IMG/VR virus record: IMGVR_UViG_3300047469_000384 | Span: 1 to 40,137 of that record | DNA from: a virus | Reading direction: 5' to 3' (one strand) | Length of the DNA stretch: 40,137 bases | In this document: piece by piece, positions 15,352 to 22,850 of the stretch | Numbering within the stretch: the stretch's first letter is position 1 | Layout: each line of letters opens with the position of its first letter | Notes under the pieces: generated by a model | Databases searched by the model: none | What the model was told of the DNA's origin: nothing | The model's input: the letters and a program-made list of their open reading frames with translations, nothing else | Made by a program: the position numbers and the translations under genes

Positions 15352-15456
15352 TAGAGCATTTTCCAGTCAGATGGGATCATCTGACGACTCGGAAAATACG
15401 GAAAACAAAAGACAAATAGAGCATGGTCCGATTCAATCTGATCGGATCATGCTCTA
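15352..15456. repeat. MITE-like palindromic repeat element
   Basis: About 105 bp bounded by TAGAGCAT and ATGCTCTA. Inside are a perfect hairpin GTCAGATG-GGAT-CATCTGAC (15366-15385), flanking ATTTTCC / GGAAAAT arms, and a second stem TAGAGCATG (15417-15425) / CATGCTCTA (15448-15456). I recall similar intergenic repeats being frequent in sphingomonad genomes. It contains no gene and directly abuts the IS. Confidence 0.65.
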
Positions 15457-15459
15457 GGA

Positions 15460-15801
15460 TCATATCAGATCGTCAATCGCGATCCCCAATGCATCGGCCA
15501 GCTTGCGCAGCGTCTCGACCGATCCGTTCTTCATGCCGGTCTCGATATTCACGATCTGCACACGGTTCACCGCGGATGCCTGTGCGAGCGCGGTCTGGGT
15601 TAGCCCGCGATATTCGCGCCAGACCCTGAGCGGGCTTTCACCAGCGATCATCCGTTGCGCCTGATCGGCGGGGATCAATTCGTCCTCACCACGGTCAAGC
15701 GCGGCCATGGCGCGATCATATGCGCGCAGATCCACCAGCTCTTCGACTGCCATTTTCAAAGACCTGTATTCATCCAGCGGGATAGTGACCATTTCTCCCA
15801 T
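15460..15801 (-). CDS. HigA-like HTH antitoxin
   Basis: 113 residues. The N-terminal 50 residues (MVTIPLDEYRSLK, then an acidic helix) resemble an antitoxin or prevent-host-death-type segment. Residues 57-113 form an XRE helix-turn-helix (VWREYRGLTQTALAQASAVNRVQIVNIETG). It neutralises the toxin encoded just upstream and probably represses the operon. GGAGGATCAAG precedes the ATG, a strong Shine-Dalgarno giving good antitoxin yield. The toxin-first order and 12-base gap match the HigBA arrangement. Confidence 0.87.
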   Translation of the reverse strand: MGEMVTIPLDEYRSLKMAVEELVDLRAYDRAMAALDRGEDELIPADQAQRMIAGESPLRVWREYRGLTQTALAQASAVNRVQIVNIETGMKNGSVETLRKLADALGIAIDDLI

Positions 15802-15813
15802 CTTGATCCTCCA

Positions 15814-16062
15814 TCAATCGTAAATATTGCCGCGAGGGCCGATTTCGAGCACCGCCAGCACCATGCCGTCATGCATGATCACACGCCAGTCACCAACCCG
15901 CAGTCGAATGCCTTCCCTGCCTTTCAAGGCCTTCACATTATTGGCCTGCAACGCAGGGTCCGTTGCATATTCCTCGATCTTGCTCACGATCCGTTCTGAT
16001 ACATTGGCGGGCATCCGGCGGAGGGCCTTGATCGCGGCGCGGGTATAGGTGATCGGCTTCAT
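15814..16062 (-). CDS. RelE/ParE-superfamily (HigB-like) toxin
   Basis: 82 residues from ATG 16062; a GTG two codons upstream (16068) is possible. The family pattern is clear: YTRAAIKALRRMPANVSERIVSKIEEYATDP, KALKGREGIRLRVGDWRVIMHDG, ending in VLEIGPRGNIYD. RelE-type toxins cut mRNA on the ribosome and the conserved R-x-GDWR-V strand is visible. It is the first gene of the pair and lies directly behind two tandem operators. Such pairs on prophages stabilise the element or block other phages. Confidence 0.9.
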   Translation of the reverse strand: MKPITYTRAAIKALRRMPANVSERIVSKIEEYATDPALQANNVKALKGREGIRLRVGDWRVIMHDGMVLAVLEIGPRGNIYD

Positions 16063-16069
16063 GACCACT

Positions 16070-16104
16070 TGTAGCCAGTGGCTACACTGTAGTCAATGGC
16101 TACA
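16070..16104 (-). promoter_or_regulatory. Two tandem palindromic operators of the toxin-antitoxin operon
   Basis: TGTAGCCAGTGGCTACA (16070-16086) is a perfect 8-bp palindrome around one base. TGTAGTCAATGGCTACA (16088-16104) is a second copy with one arm mismatch, 18 bases away. Both lie immediately upstream of the toxin start, where an HTH antitoxin would bind cooperatively and repress its own operon. Confidence 0.8.
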
Positions 16105-16117
16105 TTTGCCATTGCTG

Positions 16118-16143
16118 CATTTGGATAGCCGCCTGTCCAAATG
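16118..16143. promoter_or_regulatory. Late-operon palindrome copy 2 (Ogr-type site) upstream of J
   Basis: CATTTGGA-N10-TCCAAATG with perfect 8-bp arms; the centre TAGCCGCCTG is identical to copy 3. The flank GCAGG is shared with the other two copies. The centre is 57.5 bases before the J start codon. Its core TGG-N12-CCA has the spacing of the P2 Ogr site. It lies 14 bases from the toxin-antitoxin operators, so the two systems share this control region. Confidence 0.8.
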
Positions 16144-16187
16144 CAGGGGCATAGCGCACCCCCATGGCATGCCGCGACATGGCGGCC

Positions 16188-17081
16188 ATGGCCGAAACCA
16201 CCTTCACCGCCGTTGATCTGTCGCGCCTTCCCGCGCCTGACATCATCGAGCCTCTGGATTATGAGACGCTGCTTTCCACCGCCACCGCGCGGCTGCAGCA
16301 ACTCGTACCCACGTTCGAAAACCGGGACAGCGACCCGGCGACGAAGCTGCTGCAGACCTTCGCCTATCTCGCGCAGCTGGTGCGCCAGCGCGTCAATGAC
16401 GGCGCGCGCGCCGTCATGCCTGCCTATGCCACGGGCGCGGATCTCGACAATATCGCCGCACGCCTCCGCGTCACGCGACAGATCATCACCCCCGCCGATG
16501 ATCTTCTGGGCATCCCGGCGGTGCTGGAAAGCGATGCCGATTTGCGCAATCGGTTGGTGCTGGCACCGGAAGGCTATTCCGTCGCCGGGCCAGAAGGCGC
16601 CTATATTTTCCACGCGCTCTCCGCTGATCCTGACGTGCTGGACGCCAGCGCCACCAGTCCGGCACCGGGGCAGGTTCTGGTCTGCATCCTCTCACGCACC
16701 GGCTCGGGCGAAGCGCCGCTCGATCTGATCTCCACCGTTGAAAATTACCTGTCCAGCGAGACGCGACGCCCGATGACGGACCTCGTCACGGTCCAGTCTG
16801 CCGCGATCGTGGAATATATCGTCGATGCGACGATCAAGACGTTCAGCGGGCCCGACAGCGGCCTTGTGCTGGCCACCGCCCGTGCAAGGCTGGATGATTA
16901 TATCGCGTCTTGCCATCGCCTTGGGCGCGACGTGGCCCGATCGGGTATCCTTGCTGCCCTGCATGCCGGCGGCGTTCAGAATGTCACCCTGACCTCGCCA
17001 CCGGCGGATATCCTCGTCACGCGCGAACAGGCGTCGTGGTGCACGGGCATCAGCATCAATTTCGCGGGCACGGACGAATGA
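16188..17081 (+). CDS. J: Baseplate assembly protein (P2 gpJ family)
   Basis: 297 residues (P2 gpJ 302). The opening FTAVDLSRLPAPDIIEPLDYETLL matches the family start, which decides for ATG 16188 over two upstream in-frame ATGs. Other family blocks: SDPATKLLQTFAYLAQLVRQRVND, GADLDNIAARLRVTR and YSVAGPEGAYIFHALSADPDVLDA. gpJ forms the baseplate wedge with gpI and gpW. No Shine-Dalgarno is visible. The stop overlaps the I start by four bases. Confidence 0.95.
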   Translation: MAETTFTAVDLSRLPAPDIIEPLDYETLLSTATARLQQLVPTFENRDSDPATKLLQTFAYLAQLVRQRVNDGARAVMPAYATGADLDNIAARLRVTRQIITPADDLLGIPAVLESDADLRNRLVLAPEGYSVAGPEGAYIFHALSADPDVLDASATSPAPGQVLVCILSRTGSGEAPLDLISTVENYLSSETRRPMTDLVTVQSAAIVEYIVDATIKTFSGPDSGLVLATARARLDDYIASCHRLGRDVARSGILAALHAGGVQNVTLTSPPADILVTREQASWCTGISINFAGTDE

Positions 17082-17656
17082 CCTATCCGTCCATCCTGCC
17101 CCCCGGTTCCACGCCGCTGGAACTCTCTCTCGAACAGGTCGTCGCGCTCCTGCTCGATATCCCGGTGCCCATCCCTGACACATGGTCGCCTGATGATTGC
17201 CCGGTGGCGCTGCTGCCATGGCTCGCATGGGCGCTCAGCGTGGACGAATGGGACACCAACTGGTCGGAAACCCAAAAGCGCAACGCCATCAAGACGAGCC
17301 TGTCTGTTCATATGCGCAAGGGCACGATCGGCGCGGTGCGAGAAGCCATGGCCGCGCTCTCCTTCACCGCGCGCGTGCAGGAATGGTTCAATCAGGTGCC
17401 GCCCGGCGATCCTCACACCTTTCGCCTGCTGCTGGAGGCCGATCAGGTTGGCATCAGTCAGACCGGCTTTGGCGTGCTGCTTGGCGTGATCGAGCGCACG
17501 AAAAACCTGCGGTCGCATCTTTCTGAAATCGAACTGTCGGTGCGCAGCGTGGCCGGGCCTTGCCTGGTGGTGGCGGCCGCCATGGGAAACGACTTCGCAC
17601 TGGCTGGCTATAGACCGCCGTCCACGACGCTGAACGAAACGTCTATCTGCTTTTGA
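17078..17656 (+). CDS. I: Baseplate / tail protein (P2 gpI family)
   Basis: 192 residues (P2 gpI 176). Family pattern: ILPPGSTPLELSLEQVVA, then DCPVALLPWLAWALSVDEWDTNWSETQKRNAI and VHMRKGTIGAVREAM. It is the wedge protein that connects baseplate to tail fibres in P2-like phages. ATG 17078 overlaps the J stop (ATGA). The C-terminal 30 residues are variable, as usual next to fibre genes. Confidence 0.93.
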   Translation: MTYPSILPPGSTPLELSLEQVVALLLDIPVPIPDTWSPDDCPVALLPWLAWALSVDEWDTNWSETQKRNAIKTSLSVHMRKGTIGAVREAMAALSFTARVQEWFNQVPPGDPHTFRLLLEADQVGISQTGFGVLLGVIERTKNLRSHLSEIELSVRSVAGPCLVVAAAMGNDFALAGYRPPSTTLNETSICF

Positions 17657-17669
17657 TCTGGGTAACAGC

Positions 17670-20258
17670 ATGGAACTGAAAAATTTCTTCGCGCAGGACG
17701 CCAACGGCAACGTCATTCCGGCCGCGACCGCATATCTTTATCTTGCCGACACCGTTCCGCCGACGCTGGCCACGGGGCTGCAGAACGCCGCTGGCGCCGC
17801 GCTGCCGAACCCGTTCACAGCCACGGCGCAGGGGCAACTGCAGGTAGCGGCGCCCGATGGGGACTATGACTTGCGCGTGACCGGCGCCGGCCGCGATTTC
17901 ACCATGCGCGTCCGCTTCATTGACGCCGACCCGCTGCTTGATCTGGTGGAAACGCTCAAAGAAGAAACGATCATTGTCGAGCGCTTCACCGGCGCGGACG
18001 ATACCGCAAAATGGCGGGCCGCTATCAATGCGGCATCGGCGCGCGGCGGCGGCACCGTCAAGGGCACGGCCATGTCCTACACCCTGCGGAATCTTCTGGT
18101 AACGACTGACAATATCCATCTGGACTTCAACGGTGCGCACCTCACCGCAAACCCGGCCAATCCGGCCGCACCGGACCATAGCGGCGCACCGATGATTTAT
18201 GCCCATGGGTCGGCCGGTGCAGGCAGGACATTTGCTGCCGTGGCAGCGCAGGCAAAGACCATCGATGTCGCGGGTTTCGGTGCAGATTTCGCGGTGGGTG
18301 ACGCAATCCTTTTGCGTGATGACCGCTTTTTGCCGTCGTGGAATTTCGGGCAACCCGGTGCTTCTGTCGGCCCCGGCATTTCCTATCGTGCGGAAATCAA
18401 CAAGGTCGTCGGCAAGGACGGCGATGTGCTGACGTTGGAACTGCCCACGATGTTCGATTACGACACCGGGCAGACCGTCCGCAAACTGACGATGCTGAAA
18501 AACTTCAAGGTGATGAATATCGCCGGCCTTACCGAGCCTGATCCCGGCGGCCCATATACCGGCGATTTCGGAACCATGGCGAACACGCCGTTCATCATCG
18601 GCGTGGAATATGCCGATCACCCGGAAGTCATCGACGTGTCTGCAACCAGCTGGCAGCTGCAGCTTGTGAATTTCAAGTTCACCCGCGACGGCAGGGCTGT
18701 GCGCGTCAATGGCGAGAAGCCCATTCGCCCGGCGACCGGCGGCCATGGCTATATCAACCGCGCGGATCGCAGCCTTGGTTGCTACTTCACTGAATGCATC
18801 GGCCATGGCGTTCGCCATGTCGTCGATTGCGTCATGTCGCGCGACACCGTCAGCACGAAGAACAAGGGCTATGACAGCGTCGCTTCATCGTTCGCGGCGC
18901 ACGGTCATTTCTCTCGCGGCTTTACCTCCATCGACGATACCGATTTCAACGGCAATGCGGGATGGGCGATCGGCAATGGCTCCTTTGCCGCCGACCATGA
19001 AAGCAAGATCATCAACCCCACCGCGATTGGATCACCCATCGCAATTCTGCTCGCGTGCCTCTCCGAAGACATCGAGATCATCAACCCGCAGTTCCGAAAC
19101 GTCCGCAGGGGAATCTATGCCGTGGCGGGCGTGAAGCGCTGCACGGTCTCCGGCGGTCGCATGACGCCGATGTCCACAACCCCCGCGCTGATCTTGTTCC
19201 GATCCAAGCAGAATGATGGAGACGCCTTCGCTGTCCCCTGCGAGGATATCCGGGTCTTGGGCGGGATCTATGAAACCCGTGGCGGGCCGGTGGGACAGGC
19301 GCCGATCGTGATCGGCGCAAACGGTCTTATCGAGGTTTCGGACAACTACTTCCGGTTCGATGATCCGTGCTTTGCCGGCGTGTACATCACCTCGCAGGAT
19401 GGCGTGGCACTTGCGCCCACGGAATTCATCTTCGAGCGGAATCGCGGCTGGGGCACGGCGGCAGGGCGCTTTTTCTCGCAGACGCTGGTGCCGTCCAACC
19501 AGTTCGTGTTCCGCAACAACGTGAATTACGGCGCCGCCCGCAATAATTACATCGCACCGCTCGAATCGTTTCGCTTCACGATGACCGGCAACAACAACGG
19601 CCAGGGTGGCTGGGTGTTCAGCACCCCCATTCAGGACGCCATCACGGCCGGGGGCACCGTCGCCTTCAACTATCCCGACATCTCGGGCGGCTGGTTCAAT
19701 CGCCTGAAGCAGCTGATGGTCGACACGTTCAGCGCCAAGGGACTGAGCGCAGCCGTTCTCGCCGGCGCGAACGGTGACATCACCTTTGGATCTTACACGG
19801 ATCCAAGCCTGTCTCCCCAGTTCAACAGCTATAATCCGCGCTGGATCTTTCGGAAAAACAACGCTGCCGAAGGTGGCGGCAACGCAGGGTCGGATTTGCA
19901 GATCCTGCGCCGGGCCGATGACGGATCCGCGCTCGGCGTACCGATCTCGATCGCGCGCGCCACCGGCGACATTGCCATGGTGGACGGGCGGCTTTCCCAG
20001 ACCGGCACCTATCTGAGGCCGTTCGTCATCGCCGGCATGCGGATCTGGCAAAATGCGAGCACGACGCAGCTGCGCTATCGCCATGGAAGTGATCCCACAT
20101 CCGATGGTGACGGCAATCCGCTCGTCAGGATGGTCGGCGCTCCTGCGTCGGCCGCCGCGCAGGGCACGCCCGGCGATCTGGCTTTGGTCAATGGTTATTT
20201 GCACGCCTGCATCGCCAGCGGAAACTGGCAGCGCGCCGCACTGACCGGCGGATATTGA
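17670..20258 (+). CDS. Tailspike with right-handed beta-helix (pectate-lyase-like), probable polysaccharide-binding or cleaving
   Basis: 862 residues. Residues 1-95 form a small beta-rich virion-attachment domain (NFFAQDANGNVIPAATAYLYLADTVPP, DGDYDLRVTGAGRDFTMRVRF). From about 105 (FTGADDTAKWRAAINAASARGGGTVKG) begins the pectate-lyase-3-type beta-helix, which runs to about 640 with repeated short strands (IEIINPQFRNVRRGIYAV, IEVSDNYFRF, FIFERNRGW). The C-terminal 200 residues carry fibre-tip motifs such as GTPGDLALVNGYLHACIASGNWQRA. Such spikes bind and often cut surface polysaccharide; the substrate cannot be predicted here. It replaces the spot where P2 has only H after I. Confidence 0.85.
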   Translation: MELKNFFAQDANGNVIPAATAYLYLADTVPPTLATGLQNAAGAALPNPFTATAQGQLQVAAPDGDYDLRVTGAGRDFTMRVRFIDADPLLDLVETLKEETIIVERFTGADDTAKWRAAINAASARGGGTVKGTAMSYTLRNLLVTTDNIHLDFNGAHLTANPANPAAPDHSGAPMIYAHGSAGAGRTFAAVAAQAKTIDVAGFGADFAVGDAILLRDDRFLPSWNFGQPGASVGPGISYRAEINKVVGKDGDVLTLELPTMFDYDTGQTVRKLTMLKNFKVMNIAGLTEPDPGGPYTGDFGTMANTPFIIGVEYADHPEVIDVSATSWQLQLVNFKFTRDGRAVRVNGEKPIRPATGGHGYINRADRSLGCYFTECIGHGVRHVVDCVMSRDTVSTKNKGYDSVASSFAAHGHFSRGFTSIDDTDFNGNAGWAIGNGSFAADHESKIINPTAIGSPIAILLACLSEDIEIINPQFRNVRRGIYAVAGVKRCTVSGGRMTPMSTTPALILFRSKQNDGDAFAVPCEDIRVLGGIYETRGGPVGQAPIVIGANGLIEVSDNYFRFDDPCFAGVYITSQDGVALAPTEFIFERNRGWGTAAGRFFSQTLVPSNQFVFRNNVNYGAARNNYIAPLESFRFTMTGNNNGQGGWVFSTPIQDAITAGGTVAFNYPDISGGWFNRLKQLMVDTFSAKGLSAAVLAGANGDITFGSYTDPSLSPQFNSYNPRWIFRKNNAAEGGGNAGSDLQILRRADDGSALGVPISIARATGDIAMVDGRLSQTGTYLRPFVIAGMRIWQNASTTQLRYRHGSDPTSDGDGNPLVRMVGAPASAAAQGTPGDLALVNGYLHACIASGNWQRAALTGGY

Positions 20259-20269
20259 AGGAGGGAAAG

Positions 20270-20530
20270 ATGGTTCACGGTTTTATGAAGATGGCGCCGG
20301 ACTTCAGCGCCAAATATTTCATCGCACGGTATGAGGACGGTCGTCTGGCCGCCACCGGCTGGGTCAACCCTTTGGCTGCTTTCAACGGCACCGCGACCGA
20401 ATGGCATATGGTCGAGGACGTGGCAGGCTTCGATGATGAAGGTTTCGCCGACATCGGGGATTTCGAAGATCCGGTTATCGGCAGGATCATCATAAGGGAG
20501 GCGTCGGCCCCCGAGCAGCCGGCGGAGTAG
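20270..20530 (+). CDS. Small tailspike-associated protein, function unknown
   Basis: 86 residues with a strong AAGGAGGG Shine-Dalgarno five bases before the ATG, 11 bases after the tailspike stop. The sequence (YFIARYEDGRLAATGWVNPLAAFNG, EWHMVEDVAGFDDEGFADIGDFEDPVIG) is acidic, with no membrane segment. Position and size suggest a spike chaperone or accessory tail protein. I do not recognise a named family. Confidence 0.7.
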   Translation: MVHGFMKMAPDFSAKYFIARYEDGRLAATGWVNPLAAFNGTATEWHMVEDVAGFDDEGFADIGDFEDPVIGRIIIREASAPEQPAE

Positions 20531-20534
20531 CATC

Positions 20535-20633
20535 ATGGCACGCCCGCGCCAGGACGTGGGCATGGCCCCATCGGCCGACATATTCCGCCTGCCAGCGCGA
20601 CCGAACCCGGTTCGCATCCCCCAAAAGGCCTGA
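20535..20633 (+). CDS. Possible 32-residue small ORF between tailspike accessory gene and H
   Basis: MARPRQDVGMAPSADIFRLP followed by a short proline/arginine-rich tail, filling most of the 109-base gap between two tail genes. The start is close to the upstream stop, but there is no clear Shine-Dalgarno. It may be noncoding spacer. Confidence 0.3.
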   Translation: MARPRQDVGMAPSADIFRLPARPNPVRIPQKA

Positions 20634-20639
20634 AGAAAA

Positions 20640-22370
20640 ATGCCTGACTTCAAAACAATTCACACGCGTTCCGGGCTTATAGCGATGGCTCAGGCTGAGG
20701 CCATGGGCACCCCGGTCAACCTGACCCACATGGCGGTGGGTGATGGCAGTGGTCTCCCTGTCACGCCGGATGAAGGGCAGACCAATCTGGCACGGGAAGT
20801 CTTCCGCGACGCCATCAACCGCGTCTATCAGTCGCCCACAGAGCCAAACCGCTTCACCGCGGAACTGGTGGTCCCAGCTATCATCGGCGGCTTTACCATG
20901 CGCGAGGTCGGCGTGTTCGACGCCGATGGCAGCCTGTTCGCGGTCGGCAATCTGCCCGCCACCTATAAGCCGATGGCCAGCGAAGGCGCCTATGCCGACA
21001 CCGTGGTCCGCCTCGAATTCATGGTCACGAACGCGGATGTCGTTACGCTGACGCTCGACCCGAATGTGGCCGTGGCCAGTCAGGCATGGGTGTTCAACAA
21101 CACGCATGGCATCCCGCCCGGCGGCACCACCGGGCAAGCGCTGCTGAAACAATCCAATGGCGATTTCGACGCCGACTGGCAGGGCCTTGGCGATCTGAAC
21201 GTGGTTGTCGCGGTGATCGAGGAAACGCAGGAACTCGCTGACGGTCAAACCATCATCGATCTGGCGTTGACCACGACAAACAGTCTGGCGGTCTATGTCG
21301 AAGGCAGGCGCCTGCGACCGGACGAATGGACGCCGGACCCGATGATCCCGACCCGGCTTGCTCTGGATCATTCATATCCCGACGGAACGATGATCGTCGC
21401 CACCCAGAACGAGCCGAATGGCAGCGTCGGCGCACCCCTGATGCAGGCGCTGAACCTCTATGACGTTCCCGACAAAGCCGCCGCGCGGAGCAATCTTGAT
21501 GTCTTCAGCCGGGCAGAGGCGCGGCAGATGTCGCCTGCAGGGCAGGTCGCCTATTTCGCGCGCAGCGCCGCCCCGACAGGCTGGCTGAAGGCGAACGGCG
21601 CCGCCGTGTCACGCGCGGCCTATTCCGATCTGTTTGCCGCGATCGGCACCAGCTTCGGCGGGGGCGACGGCTTCAACACGTTCAACCTGCCTGACCTGCG
21701 CGGCGAATTCATTCGCGGGTGGGATGATGCGCGCGGCGTGGATATCGGGCGATCCTTCGCCAGCTGGCAGGCGAGCCAGAATATCTCGCATGTGCATACT
21801 GGCAGCAGCGAAGCCGCCGGCGATCACAGCCATAGCGGCAACACGGGCAACGGTGGCGGTCATATCCACGCCGCCGCCACGGCCGGTGCCGGTGGGCATA
21901 GCCATGATGCAGGCACCGGCGGGGCTGGCGGCCATGCGCACGCCGCCTCTGCGTCGGACGTCGGCAATCATCAGCACGCCCTGGCATCAGGTCCGCTGGC
22001 CGGCGGCAATGCCACGCTGACGATCGGCGGCACGCTGGCGGTCGAGAAGACGTCAGAAGGTGACAGCGGCTATCGCCTCATCAACAATGGCATCAATTCC
22101 GCCGCCCCGACGCTCGGCCTGTCCAGCGCCGCTGGCGCGCACAGCCACGCAATCACGGTCAACGGCGTCGGGGATCACACGCACGGGGTCTATATCAACG
22201 GCGTCGCCGACCATGCCCATGGCGTCACCGTCGCTGCCGGAGGCGATCACTTGCACAGCTTCACCACCGGCACGGCGGGCCAACATGCCCACAGCTTTAC
22301 GACCGCAGCATCGGGTGGCGGCGAAGCGCGCCCACGCAACGTCGCGCTGCTCGCCTGCATCAAATATTAA
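20640..22370 (+). CDS. H: Tail fibre protein with collar domain and HxH metal-site repeats (P2 gpH-like)
   Basis: 576 residues. The N-terminal ~150 residues (FKTIHTRSGLIAMAQAEAMGTPVNLTHMAVGDG, FTMREVGVFDADG) are the gpH/DUF3751 tail-collar-fibre domain that fixes the fibre to the baseplate. About 305-360 is a phage tail collar domain (GWLKANGAAVSRAAYSDLFAAIGT, FNLPDLRGEFIRGWDD). The last 190 residues hold eleven H-x-H motifs in a glycine/alanine-rich setting, as in metal-centred trimeric fibre shafts such as T4 gp12. The end RPRNVALLACIKY is typical of fibre tips. Receptor binding is the expected role. Confidence 0.92.
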   Translation: MPDFKTIHTRSGLIAMAQAEAMGTPVNLTHMAVGDGSGLPVTPDEGQTNLAREVFRDAINRVYQSPTEPNRFTAELVVPAIIGGFTMREVGVFDADGSLFAVGNLPATYKPMASEGAYADTVVRLEFMVTNADVVTLTLDPNVAVASQAWVFNNTHGIPPGGTTGQALLKQSNGDFDADWQGLGDLNVVVAVIEETQELADGQTIIDLALTTTNSLAVYVEGRRLRPDEWTPDPMIPTRLALDHSYPDGTMIVATQNEPNGSVGAPLMQALNLYDVPDKAAARSNLDVFSRAEARQMSPAGQVAYFARSAAPTGWLKANGAAVSRAAYSDLFAAIGTSFGGGDGFNTFNLPDLRGEFIRGWDDARGVDIGRSFASWQASQNISHVHTGSSEAAGDHSHSGNTGNGGGHIHAAATAGAGGHSHDAGTGGAGGHAHAASASDVGNHQHALASGPLAGGNATLTIGGTLAVEKTSEGDSGYRLINNGINSAAPTLGLSSAAGAHSHAITVNGVGDHTHGVYINGVADHAHGVTVAAGGDHLHSFTTGTAGQHAHSFTTAASGGGEARPRNVALLACIKY

Positions 22371-22379
22371 GGAGGCAAC

Positions 22380-22697
22380 ATGTCCACGAAGACGGCCTAT
22401 CAGTTCAACAATGCCGGCCATTTCGCCGGAGAAACGGACGCTGACGAAAGTCCGCTGGAGCCGGGCGTGTTCCTGCTCCCTGCCCGCTGCACATTCACAC
22501 CGCCTCCCGCCAATGTGCCGGATGACAAATGGCCACGCTGGAACGGCGCCAGCTGGCTTTTGGAAAAGCGCACGGCTTCGACGCTCAGGGATGATGCGCT
22601 GTCGAAATTGCAGCAATTCCTCTCGACCAATCCCGATGTGGCAACCTTCCTCGCTTCCTTCGGAGCGCTCTCACACAATGATGTGCGACTTGGTTAA
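22380..22697 (+). CDS. Tail fibre assembly / gpG-like chaperone
   Basis: 105 residues, with AAGGAGGCAAC before the ATG and directly following the fibre gene. The middle segment LPARCTFTPPPANVPDDKWPRWNGASWLL is the compact proline/tryptophan signature seen in tail fibre assembly proteins and fibre tips. The C-terminus is a short helix. Its place after H equals that of P2 gene G, a fibre-folding chaperone. Sequence similarity to gpG itself is too weak to name it safely. Confidence 0.65.
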   Translation: MSTKTAYQFNNAGHFAGETDADESPLEPGVFLLPARCTFTPPPANVPDDKWPRWNGASWLLEKRTASTLRDDALSKLQQFLSTNPDVATFLASFGALSHNDVRLG

Positions 22698-22850
22698 AGT
22701 CAGGATCGATTGCCAGATATAAAACAAATAAAAATGTAAGTTGAAAAAGAGACAGAATTATAATTTTGATTTTTAACAAAAACTTCTGTCCTACACATTC
22801 TCCGCAATTGCATATGAAAAACTCCATGATGGTTGGAGATGGTGGTTCAT

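Noticed and set aside
17643-20204. Two long minus-strand frames (391 and 390 codons) opposite the tailspike
   Set aside because: Antisense shadows of the tailspike gene with histidine/arginine/glycine-rich composition and no credible start region.
21780-22330. Repeated short units suggesting a tandem repeat or CRISPR-like array
   Set aside because: The periodicity comes from HxH-glycine codons of fibre H; the units are irregular and coding. No CRISPR array is present in the window.
22741-22765. TTGAAA and TATAAT hexamers before the beta-helix moron as a promoter
   Set aside because: The hexamers are about 12 bases apart, too close for sigma-70; the region is AT-rich and a promoter is likely, but I cannot place it.
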